Source: JADJPO01 sp963828555 (GTDB lineage Bacteria > Actinomycetota > Actinomycetes > Actinomycetales > Kineosporiaceae). Taken from it: a DNA stretch of 64,000 nucleotides. The stretch spans positions 1,612,001 through 1,676,000 of the forward strand of contig CAWHEL010000002.1 of assembly GCA_963828555.1 (NCBI GenBank), read 5' to 3'. Below, piece after piece: positions 33,021-41,729 of this stretch. Made by a program: the position numbers and the translations under genes. The number at the start of each line of letters is the position of its first letter. Position 1 is the stretch's first letter. The notes beneath the pieces were generated by a model, which was not told where the DNA came from, ran no database searches, and was given only the letters and a program-made list of their open reading frames with translations.

Positions 33021-34730
33021 TCAATGCCGGTCCACCGGTATGGCGTGCAGACCGGTGGCGTCGGAGAGCACGATCACGTCGTCCGCCGCCGTGTCGCCGA
33101 GAGCCGCCATCACCTCGTCGGCCGTCCACGGTGTCGCCGAGCCGTTCTGGTCGGTGCGCGCCCAGGTGGTCACCCGGCTGCCAGTCCGGTGAGCGACCTC
33201 ATGGGCGAGGACGGAGTCACGAGGGCCGACCAGCAGCACGAAGTGCGGGCCGTGGGCGTGGGCGACGGGTTTCGCCCGCTCGCCGCGGTAGACGGTCCAG
33301 TGGTAGCCGGAGATGGCCCCGGAACTCATCAGCACGCCGATCGGGAAGCGGACCCGGCGCAGGGTCTGTGTGCCGAGGACGCCTTCGAGGATGTCCTCGA
33401 CGACGAAGTAGACGCCCACCAGCAGCGCGACCACGGCCGCGACGCCGGCGATGCCGAACAGTACGAACAGATAGATCCGACGTGTCGGCGAGGCGTGCTC
33501 CTCGTCCGGAGCCCGCTGGGCGGCGGCCTGCACCCGGCGCCAGAACAGCCACCAGACCGGGCCGCCGACGACTAGGAGCGTGGCGGCGGTGATCAGGGTG
33601 TTGACCGCGGCGCTGCCCACCAGGACGGTGGAACCGGTCAGCGCCTCGACCAGGGCCACCAGCATCATGGTCAGCCCCACCGCCGCGGCGACCAGGCCGA
33701 TCCCGGCCATCAGGTACTCGTAGATCCGCAGCACCTCTGTGCGGGCCTCGGACGCCGCCTCACGCAGGCAGGCGTGGTGGTACCACCAGATGATCACACC
33801 GATCGCCGCAGCGGCCACGCCGGTCGGAGTGCCTTGGAAGTGGCGGGAGGCCTCAGCCGCGTCCGGCTGCCCCACCAGCCAGACCAGCACGTCGTGGAGC
33901 ACCGTGCTCGCCGACACGACGGCGGTGATCAGACCGCCGCCGACCCCCGGCAGCAGCACGTAGGCGAGCCACAGCGGATTGCGCTGCGAGTGGGCAGCCG
34001 TCCTCACCCAGTAGAGGATCCAGACCGGCGCCCCTACGACCAGCAGGACGGCGCCGCGCACGATCGGCCGGTCGCCCTCGACCAGCGCCGTCGAGGAGGC
34101 CAGGTCCAGCACGGCCTGGATCGCGCCGGACAGCATGACGGCGAGCCCGGCGGCAGCCGTGCCCAGCCCGATCAGCGACCCGAGCAGGTGATGTGGCTGT
34201 GCCTGGGCGAGCGGCGTGAGCCGTGCGCCGAGCCACCAGTGGAACGCCCACACCGCGCCCCAGATGATCAGACGGCCGAGTGAGTAGCTGTCGTAGGGGC
34301 GCTCCTGGGCGGCCCATGCCAGCACGTCGTACAGCGCGAACATGGTGACGGCCAACGACACGACCGTCGCCACTGTCGTGTAGGCGGTCCAGCCGAAGGA
34401 CCGTGCCTCTGCCGGGTTGGCGGTGAGGCCGCGTCGCGACCACAGCGCCACCCCCGCGAGCAGGGGCAGGCCGACGACGGTGAAGGCGACGCTCAGCGCC
34501 AGTTCGGCCTGATCGGTCTCCACGAGGGCGCCGCGGTCGAGCAACCGGCCGATCAGCCCCGAGACCCCACTCGCCGAGACGATGAGGAGGCCGAGGAGGA
34601 GCACGTACTGGAAGAACTGCCGGACCACGTGGACGTCGGAGACGCCGGCACCGGGGCGAGCGAGCACCTTGCGGATCACGAGCACGAGCAGCACGATCAC
34701 CACAGCCGTGGGCAGGAAACCGAGGATCAT
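33021..34730 (-). CDS. polytopic membrane protein, DUF5671-like
   Basis: A 569-residue integral membrane protein with about 13 to 14 hydrophobic segments, starting with MILGFLPTAVVIVLLVLVI. Its repeating units of paired helices with WxxHWW or WWYHH motifs (for example FHWWLGARLTPL and IIWWYHHACLREAA) resemble DUF5671 domains. A soluble C-terminal tail of about 100 residues (from AHGPHFVLLVGP) looks like a nucleotide- or redox-independent sensor region. The start is taken as ATG 34730, overlapping the stop of the upstream gene; GTG 34733 is an alternative. The function is unknown. Confidence 0.7.
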   Translation of the reverse strand: MILGFLPTAVVIVLLVLVIRKVLARPGAGVSDVHVVRQFFQYVLLLGLLIVSASGVSGLIGRLLDRGALVETDQAELALSVAFTVVGLPLLAGVALWSRRGLTANPAEARSFGWTAYTTVATVVSLAVTMFALYDVLAWAAQERPYDSYSLGRLIIWGAVWAFHWWLGARLTPLAQAQPHHLLGSLIGLGTAAAGLAVMLSGAIQAVLDLASSTALVEGDRPIVRGAVLLVVGAPVWILYWVRTAAHSQRNPLWLAYVLLPGVGGGLITAVVSASTVLHDVLVWLVGQPDAAEASRHFQGTPTGVAAAAIGVIIWWYHHACLREAASEARTEVLRIYEYLMAGIGLVAAAVGLTMMLVALVEALTGSTVLVGSAAVNTLITAATLLVVGGPVWWLFWRRVQAAAQRAPDEEHASPTRRIYLFVLFGIAGVAAVVALLVGVYFVVEDILEGVLGTQTLRRVRFPIGVLMSSGAISGYHWTVYRGERAKPVAHAHGPHFVLLVGPRDSVLAHEVAHRTGSRVTTWARTDQNGSATPWTADEVMAALGDTAADDVIVLSDATGLHAIPVDRH

Positions 34731-35176
34731 CACTTGGAGTCGCCTCCGCAGTCATAGAGCGGCCAGGGCTGGCCGACCAGCAGCCACCCCTGCCCGGAGC
34801 GGGTCAGCCGGAACGTGTGGCTCTCGGTCGGGAACGTGTCGAGGGGGCCGCCGTCCGACGATGCGGCCAGGTCGACGACGACGCGCGCGCTCTGCCCGTC
34901 GACCACGGTGTCCACCAGATCGACCCGGGCCGTGTTCAGCACCGTCGCGTTGTCCAGATCCTCTATGTCGCAAGGGCTCTCCGCCGAGAGGTAGCCGGCG
35001 GCCCGTCGGGTGTCTCCGTCGAGCACCGCGGAAAGATAGGCCTGGACGGTGCCTTCGGGAGTCGTGCTGTCCCGGGTCGTCGCGGGCCGGGTCGAGGCGA
35101 AGAACGCCGCCGCGACGGCCACGGCGACCACGCCGCCGACCACGGTTCCGAGAACTCGATCCTGGCGAGTGCTCAT
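34730..35176 (-). CDS. small exported or membrane-anchored protein with a lumazine-binding/ketosteroid-isomerase-like fold
   Basis: A 148-residue protein with one N-terminal hydrophobic anchor (VLGTVVGGVVAVAVAAAFFA) followed by an extracytoplasmic domain of about 115 residues. TPEGTVQAYLSAVLDGDTRRAAGYL and the later TFRLTRSGQGWLLVGQPWPLYDC resemble DUF4878/NTF2-like domains found in many actinobacterial exported proteins. Two cysteines (in SPCDIED and LYDCGG) may form a disulfide. It is co-transcribed with the DUF5671-like membrane protein, with which it may interact. The function is unknown. Confidence 0.65.
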   Translation of the reverse strand: MSTRQDRVLGTVVGGVVAVAVAAAFFASTRPATTRDSTTPEGTVQAYLSAVLDGDTRRAAGYLSAESPCDIEDLDNATVLNTARVDLVDTVVDGQSARVVVDLAASSDGGPLDTFPTESHTFRLTRSGQGWLLVGQPWPLYDCGGDSK

Positions 35177-35369
35177 GAACCCAGTCTTCGCCGATCGGTG
35201 ATCGCGGGAGGGAGGCCTTCGTCCTCGGCGGGGGAACCGATCAGCGCGAGACCTCGTCGCGATAGCGTTACGTGTTCGTTACCTGCAAGAAGGGCGTCCT
35301 AATTGAGGATTTCATCACTGAGAGTAATCGCGACTTGCATCGTGCGCCGCCGCGTGTCAGAGTCTGGAA

Positions 35370-35396
35370 TGCACCGGCGCCGTTGGCGCCGGTGCA
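35370..35396 (+). other. perfect 12-bp stem-loop
   Basis: TGCACCGGCGCC (35370-35381) and GGCGCCGGTGCA (35385-35396) pair perfectly around a 3-nt loop GTT. Only a short T-run (TTT) follows at 35401. No gene upstream on the same strand explains it as an ordinary terminator, so it may end a short noncoding transcript from this gap. Confidence 0.6.
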
Positions 35397-35637
35397 CCAG
35401 TTTGTCCGCTCAGTAGTGGTGAAAATGACCTTGGACCAGCGCTTTCCGCACTCTCAGATGCACATGCAGGCGCAAGGGCAGCTGCTCACGCCCGAGGAGG
35501 GGCGAAGAGTCACGCGTCGCTTTGGGCGTGTCTGAGGCATTTGAGCCCCACGATCATGTTCACGCACAGTAATCTCGCTGGAGAGCCTCTGACCTCGAGT
35601 TGTCATCGACCCGGTTCAGTCAGTAGCGAATCGCCGC

Positions 35638-35649
35638 GTGGCATGCCAC
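35638..35649. promoter_or_regulatory. palindrome GTGGCATGCCAC upstream of the Xre regulator
   Basis: A perfect 12-bp palindrome ends 27 bp before the ATG of the Xre/DUF5753 gene, just ahead of its GGAGGG ribosome site. It is a reasonable autoregulatory operator, though short palindromes of this kind can occur by chance. Confidence 0.35.
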
Positions 35650-35676
35650 ATTGAGCCGCGGGTTGGAGGGAGTGAG

Positions 35677-36540
35677 ATGGACGAGCCGATGCCGGTCAGC
35701 ACGACGGTTCGTCGTCTGTTGGTCGGCTCCCGGTTGCGGAAGCTGCGCGAGGACCGAGGTATCTCCCGCGAGGACGCCGGATACGTCATCCGTGCCTCGG
35801 AGTCCAAGATGAGCCGGCTCGAGTTGGGTCGGGTCTCGTTCAAGGAGCGGGACATCGCCGACCTGCTCGTCCACTACGGGCTCACTGACCCGGTCGAGCG
35901 CGAGGCACTGCTCGCCCTGGCCCGGGCGGCCAACGAGCCAGGCTGGTGGCGCGAGTACGAGGACGTCACCCCCGGTTGGTTCGCCAACTACATCGGACTG
36001 GAAGAGTCGGCCGTGGGGATCCGCAGCTACGAGGTGCAGTTCATCCCCGGCCTGCTGCAGACCCCGGCCTACGCGCGCGCTGTCATCTCCTCGGCGCTTC
36101 CCCCGCCCACCGAGCGGGACGTCTCGCGCGCGGTCGCCCTGCGCGCGGCCCGTCAGCGCGTGCTCACCCGCTTGAGCCCTCCTCACCTCTGGATCGTGCT
36201 GGACGAGGCTGCGTTGCGCCGGCCGGTGGGCGATGCCGAGGTGACCCGCGAGCAGTTGCAGCACCTGATCGAGCTCACCGAGAGCCCGCGCCTGGCGCTT
36301 CAGGTGCTGCCGATGCGGTACGGAGCTCATGCAGTTGCCGGCGGAGCCTTCTCGATCCTGCGCTTCGCCGATCCGGCCCTGGCGGATGTGGTCTACCTCG
36401 AGCAGTTGGTGAGCGCCCTGTACCTGGACAAGAGCGAGTACGTCGATCGGTACACCGAGGTGCTCAACCGGCTCAGTGTGGAGAGCCTGACTCCGCAGGA
36501 GTCGGTCGGTTTCCTGAAACAGTTGTTGGACGAGACCTGA
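35677..36540 (+). CDS. Xre-type helix-turn-helix regulator with DUF5753 domain
   Basis: A 287-residue protein. The N-terminal Xre helix-turn-helix (about residues 12-70) has LRKLREDRGISREDAGYVI in two blocks and SESKMSRLELGRVSF. The DUF5753 ligand-type domain (about 100-280) contains the typical IRSYEVQFIPGLLQTPAYAR. The ATG at 35677 has GGAGGGAG upstream. It is paired with the SAM-dependent methyltransferase 11 bp downstream and with a DUF397 protein just beyond. This combination is widespread in Streptomyces and relatives, where DUF397 proteins act as partners of these regulators (the BldB/WhiJ-like type). Confidence 0.85.
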   Translation: MDEPMPVSTTVRRLLVGSRLRKLREDRGISREDAGYVIRASESKMSRLELGRVSFKERDIADLLVHYGLTDPVEREALLALARAANEPGWWREYEDVTPGWFANYIGLEESAVGIRSYEVQFIPGLLQTPAYARAVISSALPPPTERDVSRAVALRAARQRVLTRLSPPHLWIVLDEAALRRPVGDAEVTREQLQHLIELTESPRLALQVLPMRYGAHAVAGGAFSILRFADPALADVVYLEQLVSALYLDKSEYVDRYTEVLNRLSVESLTPQESVGFLKQLLDET

Positions 36541-36551
36541 GGGGGAGGACC

Positions 36552-37382
36552 GTGTCGCATGATCGGGGCATCGACAAGGGGGCGGATGATCAGCCGCCTC
36601 AGATAGACATCTCCGTGCCGCAGTCCGCGCGCATCTACGACTTCCTGCTGGGCGGCAAGGACAACTACCCGCCCGACCGGGCGGTCGGTGCTGCCCTGAT
36701 CGAGCAGATTCCGACCCTGCCCGAGATGGTGAAGGCGCAGCGGGCCTTCCTGGCTCGCGCCGTCCGCCATCTGGTGGCGGAGGCGGGAATCCGCCAGTTC
36801 CTGGACATCGGCACCGGGATCCCTACGGCGAACAACGTGCATGAGGTGGCCCAGTCCATCGCGCCAGAGGCCAGGGTGCTGTACGTCGATATCGACCCGA
36901 TCGTGCTCGCCCACGCCAGGGCACTGATGAAGGGCACGGCGGAAGGCAGGACGGCGTTCGTGATCGGCGACCTGAGGAGGCCGGGGGACATCCTGGCCGA
37001 CCCGGTGCTGGCGCAGACCCTCGACGGCGGGCAGCCGGTGGCGCTGATGCTGGTCGGGATCCTGCACCACCTGCGGGACTCCGACGACCCGTACGGCGTC
37101 GTCGCCACGCTGGTGGAATGGCTGCCGTCCGGCAGCTACCTGGCGATTGCCGCTCCGGCCAGCGACTTCGACGCCGAGGCCATGGCGCAGACGGCTTCCA
37201 CGGCCGAGCGCTCGGGAATTCCCTATGTGGCCCGCAACCAGGCCGAGATGCTGAGGTTCTTCACCGGGCTCGAGCTCGTGGAGCCCGGGGTGGCCCCGAT
37301 CCTGGGCTGGCGGCCGGATGCAGACACCAGCCCCGACGTCGACAGCGTCTACGGCTGGGCCGGAGTGGGCCGCAAGAACTGA
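36552..37382 (+). CDS. SAM-dependent methyltransferase (DUF574 type)
   Basis: A 276-residue member of the actinobacterial methyltransferase family formerly called DUF574. It has the N-terminal signature PQSARIYDFLLGGKDNYPPDR (two blocks, about residues 21-41), the SAM motif FLDIGTGIPTANNVHEVA near 85, YVDIDPIVLAHARAL near 113, and VGILHHLRDSDDP near 160. The GTG at 36552 follows GGGGGAGG. It is probably co-transcribed with the Xre regulator. The substrate is unknown; these genes usually accompany DUF397/Xre pairs rather than biosynthetic clusters. Confidence 0.85.
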   Translation: MSHDRGIDKGADDQPPQIDISVPQSARIYDFLLGGKDNYPPDRAVGAALIEQIPTLPEMVKAQRAFLARAVRHLVAEAGIRQFLDIGTGIPTANNVHEVAQSIAPEARVLYVDIDPIVLAHARALMKGTAEGRTAFVIGDLRRPGDILADPVLAQTLDGGQPVALMLVGILHHLRDSDDPYGVVATLVEWLPSGSYLAIAAPASDFDAEAMAQTASTAERSGIPYVARNQAEMLRFFTGLELVEPGVAPILGWRPDADTSPDVDSVYGWAGVGRKN

Positions 37383-37392
37383 TCGATGGGGT

Positions 37393-37432
37393 GGCGCGCG
37401 GGCCGGGGTCTGAGCCGGCCGGCCCGCGCGCC
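37393..37432. terminator. GC-rich terminator hairpin between convergent genes
   Basis: The 14-bp arms GGCGCGCGGGCCGG (37393-37406) and CCGGCCCGCGCGCC (37419-37432) pair perfectly around a 12-nt loop, 10 bp after the methyltransferase stop and before the end of the convergent DUF397 gene. It probably terminates both. Confidence 0.65.
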
Positions 37433-37443
37433 GTCCTTGGTCG

Positions 37444-37692
37444 TCACCCGAGCAGGTGGTCGAAGTCCCCGTCCTTGGCGCCCTCGATGAGCGCGTGGAT
37501 CTCAGCCCGGGTGTAGATCAGTGCCGGGCCGTGCGGGTCACGCGAGTTGCGCACCGCCACTCGTCCGCCGGACTCGAGGTCGGCGAACTCGACGCAGTTG
37601 CCCTGCGGCCCGCTGCGAGCGCTCTTGCGCCAAGCGACGTTCCCCAACCCGGTCGCGGGCATCCCGTTGTAGATCCGAGTGTCGTGCTGCAT
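37444..37692 (-). CDS. DUF397 family protein
   Basis: An 82-residue acidic protein with the DUF397 pattern: VAWRKSARSGPQGNCVEFADL, then VAVRNSRDPHGPALIYTRAEI, then a helical end. The ATG at 37692 gives full length with a short leader (MQHDTRIYNG). DUF397 proteins are typical of actinomycetes and pair with Xre/DUF5753 regulators like the one at 35677, often as a toxin-antitoxin-like or developmental regulatory switch. Here it is convergent with that pair and is separated from it by the hairpin at 37393. Confidence 0.85.
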   Translation of the reverse strand: MQHDTRIYNGMPATGLGNVAWRKSARSGPQGNCVEFADLESGGRVAVRNSRDPHGPALIYTRAEIHALIEGAKDGDFDHLLG

Positions 37693-38050
37693 CGCGCTCC
37701 ATCCCCCTGCGTGAACCGGCGTCGCTCTCGAGCCGGCGGTGACTCCCGTGCACATGCATCTGCCGATGCGTCTGCACGGTCCGACCATGCTAGAAGCGCT
37801 GCCGACTGAGGTGCAAGGCGGGGGAGTCCGACTTGAGGCGCGCTTGAGGTCTGCTTGAACCGCCCGCCCCGAAACGTCCAGTGGCCACTCCTGTCCGGCC
37901 GCTCGACGCGTTCGGGGCGGTTCTCCGCCCGAATGTGAGCGGCTGATCACCCTCGGTCTACAGGTGTTCCCAGCAGGCGGAGAAAGCGCTAAGTTGGGCC
38001 GACCTTCCGCTCTGAATGGTGCGAAACAGACATTCCACCGACGGTGCGTG
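37693..38050. other. 358-bp divergent intergenic region
   Basis: The gap between the DUF397 gene and the helical-repeat gene must hold both promoters. Its most notable content is the phased CTTGA repeat at 37832-37858. No convincing open frame or stable hairpin is seen elsewhere in it. Confidence 0.4.
37832..37858 (-). promoter_or_regulatory. three CTTGA direct repeats at exact 11-bp spacing
   Basis: CTTGA begins at 37832, 37843 and 37854, so the copies lie on one face of the helix. On the minus strand each unit reads TCAAG within an 11-bp repeat. OmpR/PhoB-family response regulators bind tandem 11-bp repeats of this kind (for example PHO boxes), but the sequence is not a standard PHO box. 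Confidence 0.4.
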
Positions 38051-38959
38051 ATGACCGAGGCTTCCCCCTCTGACTCGGCTTCCGGAGGAGCAGTGCACGT
38101 CGACAACGTGTCCCCACCGAAGATGTTCCATGCCCTTCTCCAATGGGCTGAAAATCTTCGATCGCTCGGTGATCTGCCCAGTGCCCGCTCCGCAGCCGAG
38201 GCCCTCTGCCGCGAGGCCCGCTCCGCCGAGGAGTACCGGCAGGCCTACCGCCTGCTGGCGGATCTGCATCAGAGCAGCGGCGACCTGGTCGGCGCCCGCC
38301 CGTATCGCGAGCAGCTGGTCGACCTTGCTCGGAGGTCCGTCGCCCACGATCCCAGCACGCCCCATCGGCTCGATCTTCTCGCCGCTCTGGACGAGCTCGG
38401 TGACTTGGCCCGTCAGCAGGGCGATCACTGGACCGTGCTCGAGTGTCACGGCAATCACGGTCGGATGGGAGTCCTGCGGGAGCTGACTGCGGTCCACGGC
38501 CTGGAGGTGCGCCTGCTCACCGAGCAGTGCTACAGCCTGCGCCGGGCGGGGACGGCGGCCCGGGATCTCGGCTCCTTCGAGGAGGCGCGCAGCCTGCTCG
38601 ACGAGCGACTGACCGTGGCTCGGCTGACCTTCGCCGGCAATCCCGGCGACCGTCAGCTGGTGGCGCTGGTCGCGGCTGCGCTGGCGGACCTCGGCTCCCT
38701 GCTGGTCAGGCTCGGTGACCCCCGTGCCGCCTCGTTGCTGAGCGAGGAGCTGTGCCTGCGCAACTGGCTGCAGGCCGCCCAGCCGTACGACGTCAACGCC
38801 CGCCAGGAGCTGGCCAATGCGCACCTGGCCATGACGGCGGTCGGCGCCGACACGGCGATGCACATGAAGATCGCCACCTCCCTGCTCACTCAGATGGAGC
38901 AGGAGGGCTCCCTCGACATCACCGGGCGGCTGCTGCTGACCAGCCTGCGCACCGGCTGA
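38051..38959 (+). CDS. helical-repeat (TPR-like) protein of unknown function
   Basis: A 302-residue all-helical protein with tetratricopeptide-like pairs, for example LLQWAENLRSLGDLPSARSAAEALCREA (two blocks), ALDELGDLARQQGDHWTVLEC and AGTAARDLGSFEEARSLLDERL. No enzyme motif or signal peptide is visible. The ATG at 38051 is chosen, although the upstream ribosome site is weak. It is convergent with the SpoIIE-type phosphatase, 22 bp away. A role as a scaffold or protein-binding factor is the most that can be said. Confidence 0.6.
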   Translation: MTEASPSDSASGGAVHVDNVSPPKMFHALLQWAENLRSLGDLPSARSAAEALCREARSAEEYRQAYRLLADLHQSSGDLVGARPYREQLVDLARRSVAHDPSTPHRLDLLAALDELGDLARQQGDHWTVLECHGNHGRMGVLRELTAVHGLEVRLLTEQCYSLRRAGTAARDLGSFEEARSLLDERLTVARLTFAGNPGDRQLVALVAAALADLGSLLVRLGDPRAASLLSEELCLRNWLQAAQPYDVNARQELANAHLAMTAVGADTAMHMKIATSLLTQMEQEGSLDITGRLLLTSLRTG

Positions 38960-38981
38960 CACCGGTTGTCCCCTGGCAGCG

Positions 38982-40841
38982 TCAGGAGACGGCGAGCACC
39001 AGGACCGCGACGTCGTCGCGCTGGGGGGCGAACTGGGTGACGGCGTCCATCACCCGGTCGGCCACCGCGTCGGCGAGCAGGGCCGCGGCCGCGGGTCCGG
39101 TGTGCCCGCGCAGGCCCGCGGCGGCGCTGGCCAGCGCCCAGGCCAGGCGCTCCTCACCGAACTCCTGGCCCTCGCGGCGCGCCTCGGTGACCCCGTCGGT
39201 GAAGGCGATCATCACCTCCCCCGGCCCGAGCTCCACCGTCGCCTCTTGGATGTCCACCAGCGACACGATGCCCAACGCCGTGCCCGAGCCACCGATCGCC
39301 TCGATTCGCCCGTCGCCACGACGCACCAGCGGCGCCGGGTGACCCCCCAACGCCACCGTGACCCGCAGCCCGGGCGGCGTCGCCCCGTGATCATCCGGGG
39401 GCAACTCGGCGATCCGTCCATAGACCACCGTGCAGAACCGCTCTGGCTCGGCATCGACCAACAGCGCCTGGTTCAACTGCTCGATCACCTGCTTGGGCGA
39501 CCACCCCTGCGCACTCAACGTGCGTACCGTGTACCGGGCCATCGAGGTCACCACCGCCGCATGTACACCCTTGCCGGCCACATCACCCAGCACGAACGCC
39601 CAATCACCGCCCAGAGCCTGGTGCACGTCGTAGAAGTCCCCGCTGACCTGCGAGCCCTGCCCGGCCGGCAGCGACCGCGCGGCCAAGTGCACCCGAGGAA
39701 CACTGGGCAACGATGCCGGGCGCAGACTGGTCTGCAACACCGCCGCCAGATGAGTCTCGGCGTCCAACAACTCCCGCAGCCGACGCTCGGTCTCGGTACG
39801 CTCGGTGACATCACGCAGCACCAGCAGCCGACCCGCCTCCAACCCCTGCCGGTCCGTCAGCGAACTGAGCTGCACCGCCAGATGGATCGGCGCCGTACCC
39901 GCCCGGCCCAACTGGTCGGCCGTCGTGGAAAGCTCCACCTGGTTCGAGGCCCCCGGGCGGTGCCCCTCCAGCGGAGCGCCTATCGCCGGAAGCAGGGTGT
40001 CTGCGTAGCAGCCGATCACCTGCTGGCGGCCCAGGCCGAGGAGTCCGGCCGCGGCCGGGTTCGTGTCGATCACCCGGTTGTGGGCGTCCATGATCAGCAC
40101 AGCGTCGGTCATCTGCTCGAGCACCGCGCTCCGGGCGATCGGCACCAGGTCGATCAAGCCCATCCGGAACAGACCCCAGACCATGACCACCACCAGCACG
40201 GCGAACAGGAAGGGGGTCGGGTCGACCCACATCCTCTCGTAGTTCTTCTGGTAGATGGCGTTCCCGGCAAATGGCAGCACGGAGGCAATGATCACCGCCA
40301 CCGCGGGGCGGCGGTAGACCCGGGCCTGGCGGGCCAGTCGCCACACGGTCAGGCCCAGGGCGAAGATCAGCATCGCGTAGGCGTAGCCCACGAGCCAGTC
40401 GTACAGCACGCCATTCTTGGGCACCGGCCACGGGGTCACTCCGTCATCGGGAGCCCCCTTCGAGTAGAACAGGAACCAGCGGTGCGTATGGGGCACGATC
40501 AGCAACGGGATCGCGATCAGCGGCTCCACGGCCAACAGGGCCAGCGTCCGCCGGGTCAGGCTCCGGCCGTGGCCGGTGTACTCGACGGCGAAGGCCAGCA
40601 GCGCCGGCGACAGCAGGACGACCCCGATCCACTTGATGGTCGACCACGGCAGCGCTGCCGCCTGGGTGCGGGTGGTCATCTCGATCGCGTAGGCGGCCGT
40701 CCAGATGAACATGGCCAGCAGCGAGGCAAGCAGCGCGTAGGCGGCGGGCGCGTGACGCCTGCGCCAGACGTACAGGGCCAGGGCCACGTAGCCGGCGCCG
40801 CCGATCATCAGGCCCGCCGCCATGGCCGCATTCCCGCTCAT
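38982..40841 (-). CDS. membrane-bound PP2C/SpoIIE phosphatase with 7TM sensor and PAS domain
   Basis: A 619-residue signalling protein. The N-terminal region (residues 1-225) has seven hydrophobic segments like the 7TM part of actinobacterial and Bacillus sensor kinases (HisKA_7TM). A PAS domain follows at about 230-350 (VLEQMTDAVLIMDAHNRVIDTN in two blocks). The SpoIIE/PP2C domain occupies 395-619, with metal-binding aspartates in GDFYDVHQ, LGDVAGKGVHAA, AFTDGVTEA and QRDDVAVL. The ATG at 40841 is used. It probably dephosphorylates an anti-sigma-factor antagonist in a partner-switching stress pathway, but no anti-sigma gene is adjacent. Confidence 0.85.
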   Translation of the reverse strand: MSGNAAMAAGLMIGGAGYVALALYVWRRRHAPAAYALLASLLAMFIWTAAYAIEMTTRTQAAALPWSTIKWIGVVLLSPALLAFAVEYTGHGRSLTRRTLALLAVEPLIAIPLLIVPHTHRWFLFYSKGAPDDGVTPWPVPKNGVLYDWLVGYAYAMLIFALGLTVWRLARQARVYRRPAVAVIIASVLPFAGNAIYQKNYERMWVDPTPFLFAVLVVVMVWGLFRMGLIDLVPIARSAVLEQMTDAVLIMDAHNRVIDTNPAAAGLLGLGRQQVIGCYADTLLPAIGAPLEGHRPGASNQVELSTTADQLGRAGTAPIHLAVQLSSLTDRQGLEAGRLLVLRDVTERTETERRLRELLDAETHLAAVLQTSLRPASLPSVPRVHLAARSLPAGQGSQVSGDFYDVHQALGGDWAFVLGDVAGKGVHAAVVTSMARYTVRTLSAQGWSPKQVIEQLNQALLVDAEPERFCTVVYGRIAELPPDDHGATPPGLRVTVALGGHPAPLVRRGDGRIEAIGGSGTALGIVSLVDIQEATVELGPGEVMIAFTDGVTEARREGQEFGEERLAWALASAAAGLRGHTGPAAAALLADAVADRVMDAVTQFAPQRDDVAVLVLAVS

Positions 40842-40984
40842 CGCTCGTTCGGCACCCTTCTGGGGGCGCTGCGCCCACGCGCGGTCGCCTACGTCACCGT
40901 AACTGCTCAGCAGCTCGCTGTGGTCGGAGCCTGGTGACCTGGGCAAAGTCCCCTGTCGCGCGGAACGCCAGGGCGGTCAGTGGC

Positions 40985-41637
40985 TTATGGCCTCCCGTCC
41001 AGGAACATGCGCAGGCGGGTCATGTCGCAGGCCCGGTCGAGAGTGGCCGTCGGCTCGGAGCCGGCGAACACCGACAGGTAGGCGTCACGGAACGCCTGCG
41101 CGTTCTGAGAGTCCTCGACGTCGCCGACGCCCCAGGCGATCACGCCCTCCAGTGCCACCGAGAGCGAGAAGAACGGGTGCGCGACACAGGCATCACCCCA
41201 GTCCAGGACGGCGTAGCGCCCGTCGCGTTCGAACACCTGACCGTCGTTCAGGTCGTCGTGCTGGATGGTCTCCGGCACACCGTGTGTGGCGAGCTCGGCG
41301 CACAGGTCGCGCACCCGAGGAACGGCCTCCAGCGGACGAGCCCGGTCCGGCCCCTCGCTCTCGCCCAGTTGCGCCAGCAGGATCGCCAGGCCGTCCGGCA
41401 GCACGTCGAGCCAGCGGCCGAGAGCAGGGTGTGCACCGCCGCCTCGTGCTGCAGCCCCTGGGCAGCCGCTTTGAAGTAGAGGTCACCGCTCGTGGTCGGG
41501 ACGAGCAGCACGGTCGACCCGTCGGTGAGGTGCACCTGACGGACATCGTCCGCCGCCGTCAGGCCCAGGTGGTCGAGCCGGTCGTCGATCCACCGGCGGG
41601 CGAGTGCGTGCCAGCCCGGATCTGACCAGTCGGCCAT
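40985..41637 (-). pseudogene. aminoglycoside phosphotransferase (APH)-family gene split by a frameshift
   Basis: The N-terminal part (from Met at 41637: MADWSDPGWHALARRW, then DLYFKAAAQGLQHEAAVHTLLS) is in one frame, ending near 41420. The C-terminal part (GRWLDVLPDGLAILLAQLGE, then the APH catalytic motifs HDDLNDGQVF and VLDWGDACVAHP) is in another, ending at 40985. A single missing base (or a deletion not divisible by 3) in CTCTCGGCCGCTGG near 41418-41425 explains it. The combined length of about 217 residues is short for the family. It is either a degraded antibiotic- or choline-kinase-like gene or a sequencing error. Confidence 0.7.
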
Positions 41638-41729
41638 CCATGCAGCGCAGATGATCGGCGATCGACGATCTTCGGGCAAGGTGGGCACGAGCCGGGATGG
41701 CTCGGATGGTCCAGAGAGAAGGAGCGGGC

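Larger units (their letters stand above)
35177..35676. other. 500-bp divergent noncoding region
   Basis: This gap separates the minus-strand small exported protein and the plus-strand Xre regulator and is clearly AT-richer than its surroundings. It contains a perfect 12-bp hairpin (35370-35396), short GTTAC repeats near 35266-35281, and a 12-bp palindrome at 35638. An open frame (35272-35535, 87 codons) crosses it but has no recognisable family and reads through the hairpin, so it is not called as a gene. A small RNA ending at the hairpin is possible. Confidence 0.4.

Noticed and set aside
35272..35535. 87-codon open frame in the divergent gap
   Set aside because: It has no recognisable family and no good ribosome site, and it runs through a perfect hairpin; the region is better explained as noncoding.
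36552..37382. Possible natural-product methyltransferase
   Set aside because: DUF574 methyltransferases next to Xre/DUF397 genes are common outside biosynthetic clusters, and no synthase or tailoring genes are nearby.
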